Under the pieces are notes generated by a model that saw only the letters and a program-made list of their open reading frames with translations, was not told the origin of the DNA and ran no database searches. This document shows positions 5,064 to 5,064 of a DNA stretch of 5,064 nt, in pieces. This DNA is from CAYMUG01 sp964393575. GTDB taxonomy: Bacteria > Patescibacteriota > Minisyncoccia > Spechtbacterales > 2-12-FULL-38-22. The position numbers and the translations under genes are program-made. The stretch lies in the NCBI GenBank assembly GCA_964393575.1, contig CAYMUG010000039.1, positions 1-5,064 of the forward strand, written 5' to 3'. Numbering within the stretch: the stretch's first letter is position 1; each line of letters begins with the position of its first letter.

Positions 5064-5064
5064 A

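Overview
This window looks like chromosomal DNA from a small-genome, A/T-rich bacterium. The best guess is a Patescibacteria/CPR lineage of the Parcubacteria type. That guess rests on compact genes, mostly without Shine-Dalgarno sites, and on the family mix: an archaeal/eukaryal-looking ITPase, a DUF1653-cytidylyltransferase fusion, a DUF3137-like membrane protein and a stand-alone PolB-type exonuclease. It is inferred from recognised families and was not tested by a search.

All supported genes lie on the minus strand, so transcription runs from right to left. At the right edge (5020-5063) is a perfect 21-bp inverted repeat followed on the minus strand by a T run. It is probably the terminator of a gene outside the window. 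Six genes then follow closely: an ITPA/RdgB-type NTP pyrophosphatase (4946-4395), a GNAT acetyltransferase (4402-3932, 8-nt overlap), a NUDT15/MTH2-like NUDIX hydrolase (3865-3452), a DUF1653 + nucleotidyltransferase fusion (3417-2713), a two-TM DUF3137-like protein (2710-1850) and a PIG-L/LmbE deacetylase (1853-1143, 4-nt overlap). After a 112-nt A/T-rich gap comes a DEDDy 3'-5' exonuclease (1030-314). The left end holds a large folded element (139-286), a near-consensus sigma70-type promoter (-35 at 96-101, -10 at 73-78), a strong Shine-Dalgarno site and the first ten codons of another minus-strand gene that leaves the window.

Two themes can be inferred. The ITPase and the NUDIX enzyme both resemble enzymes that remove damaged or non-canonical nucleotides, and a DEDDy exonuclease lies at the other end of the cluster, so part of the cluster may serve nucleotide-pool or nucleic-acid upkeep. 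The nucleotidyltransferase, membrane protein and PIG-L deacetylase form a tightly coupled trio that may act on an activated small molecule or amino sugar, possibly near the membrane; no substrate can be read from the sequence.

The most unusual feature is the 148-bp element at 139-286. It folds on paper into a three-way junction: a 20-position closing stem with one mismatch, a long GTAA-capped arm and a second GC-rich arm. By hand count it is about 66% GC in otherwise A/T-rich DNA. It could be an oversized terminator, a structured RNA or a fold-back repeat. No complete defence system, CRISPR array, transposase, tRNA or rRNA was seen.
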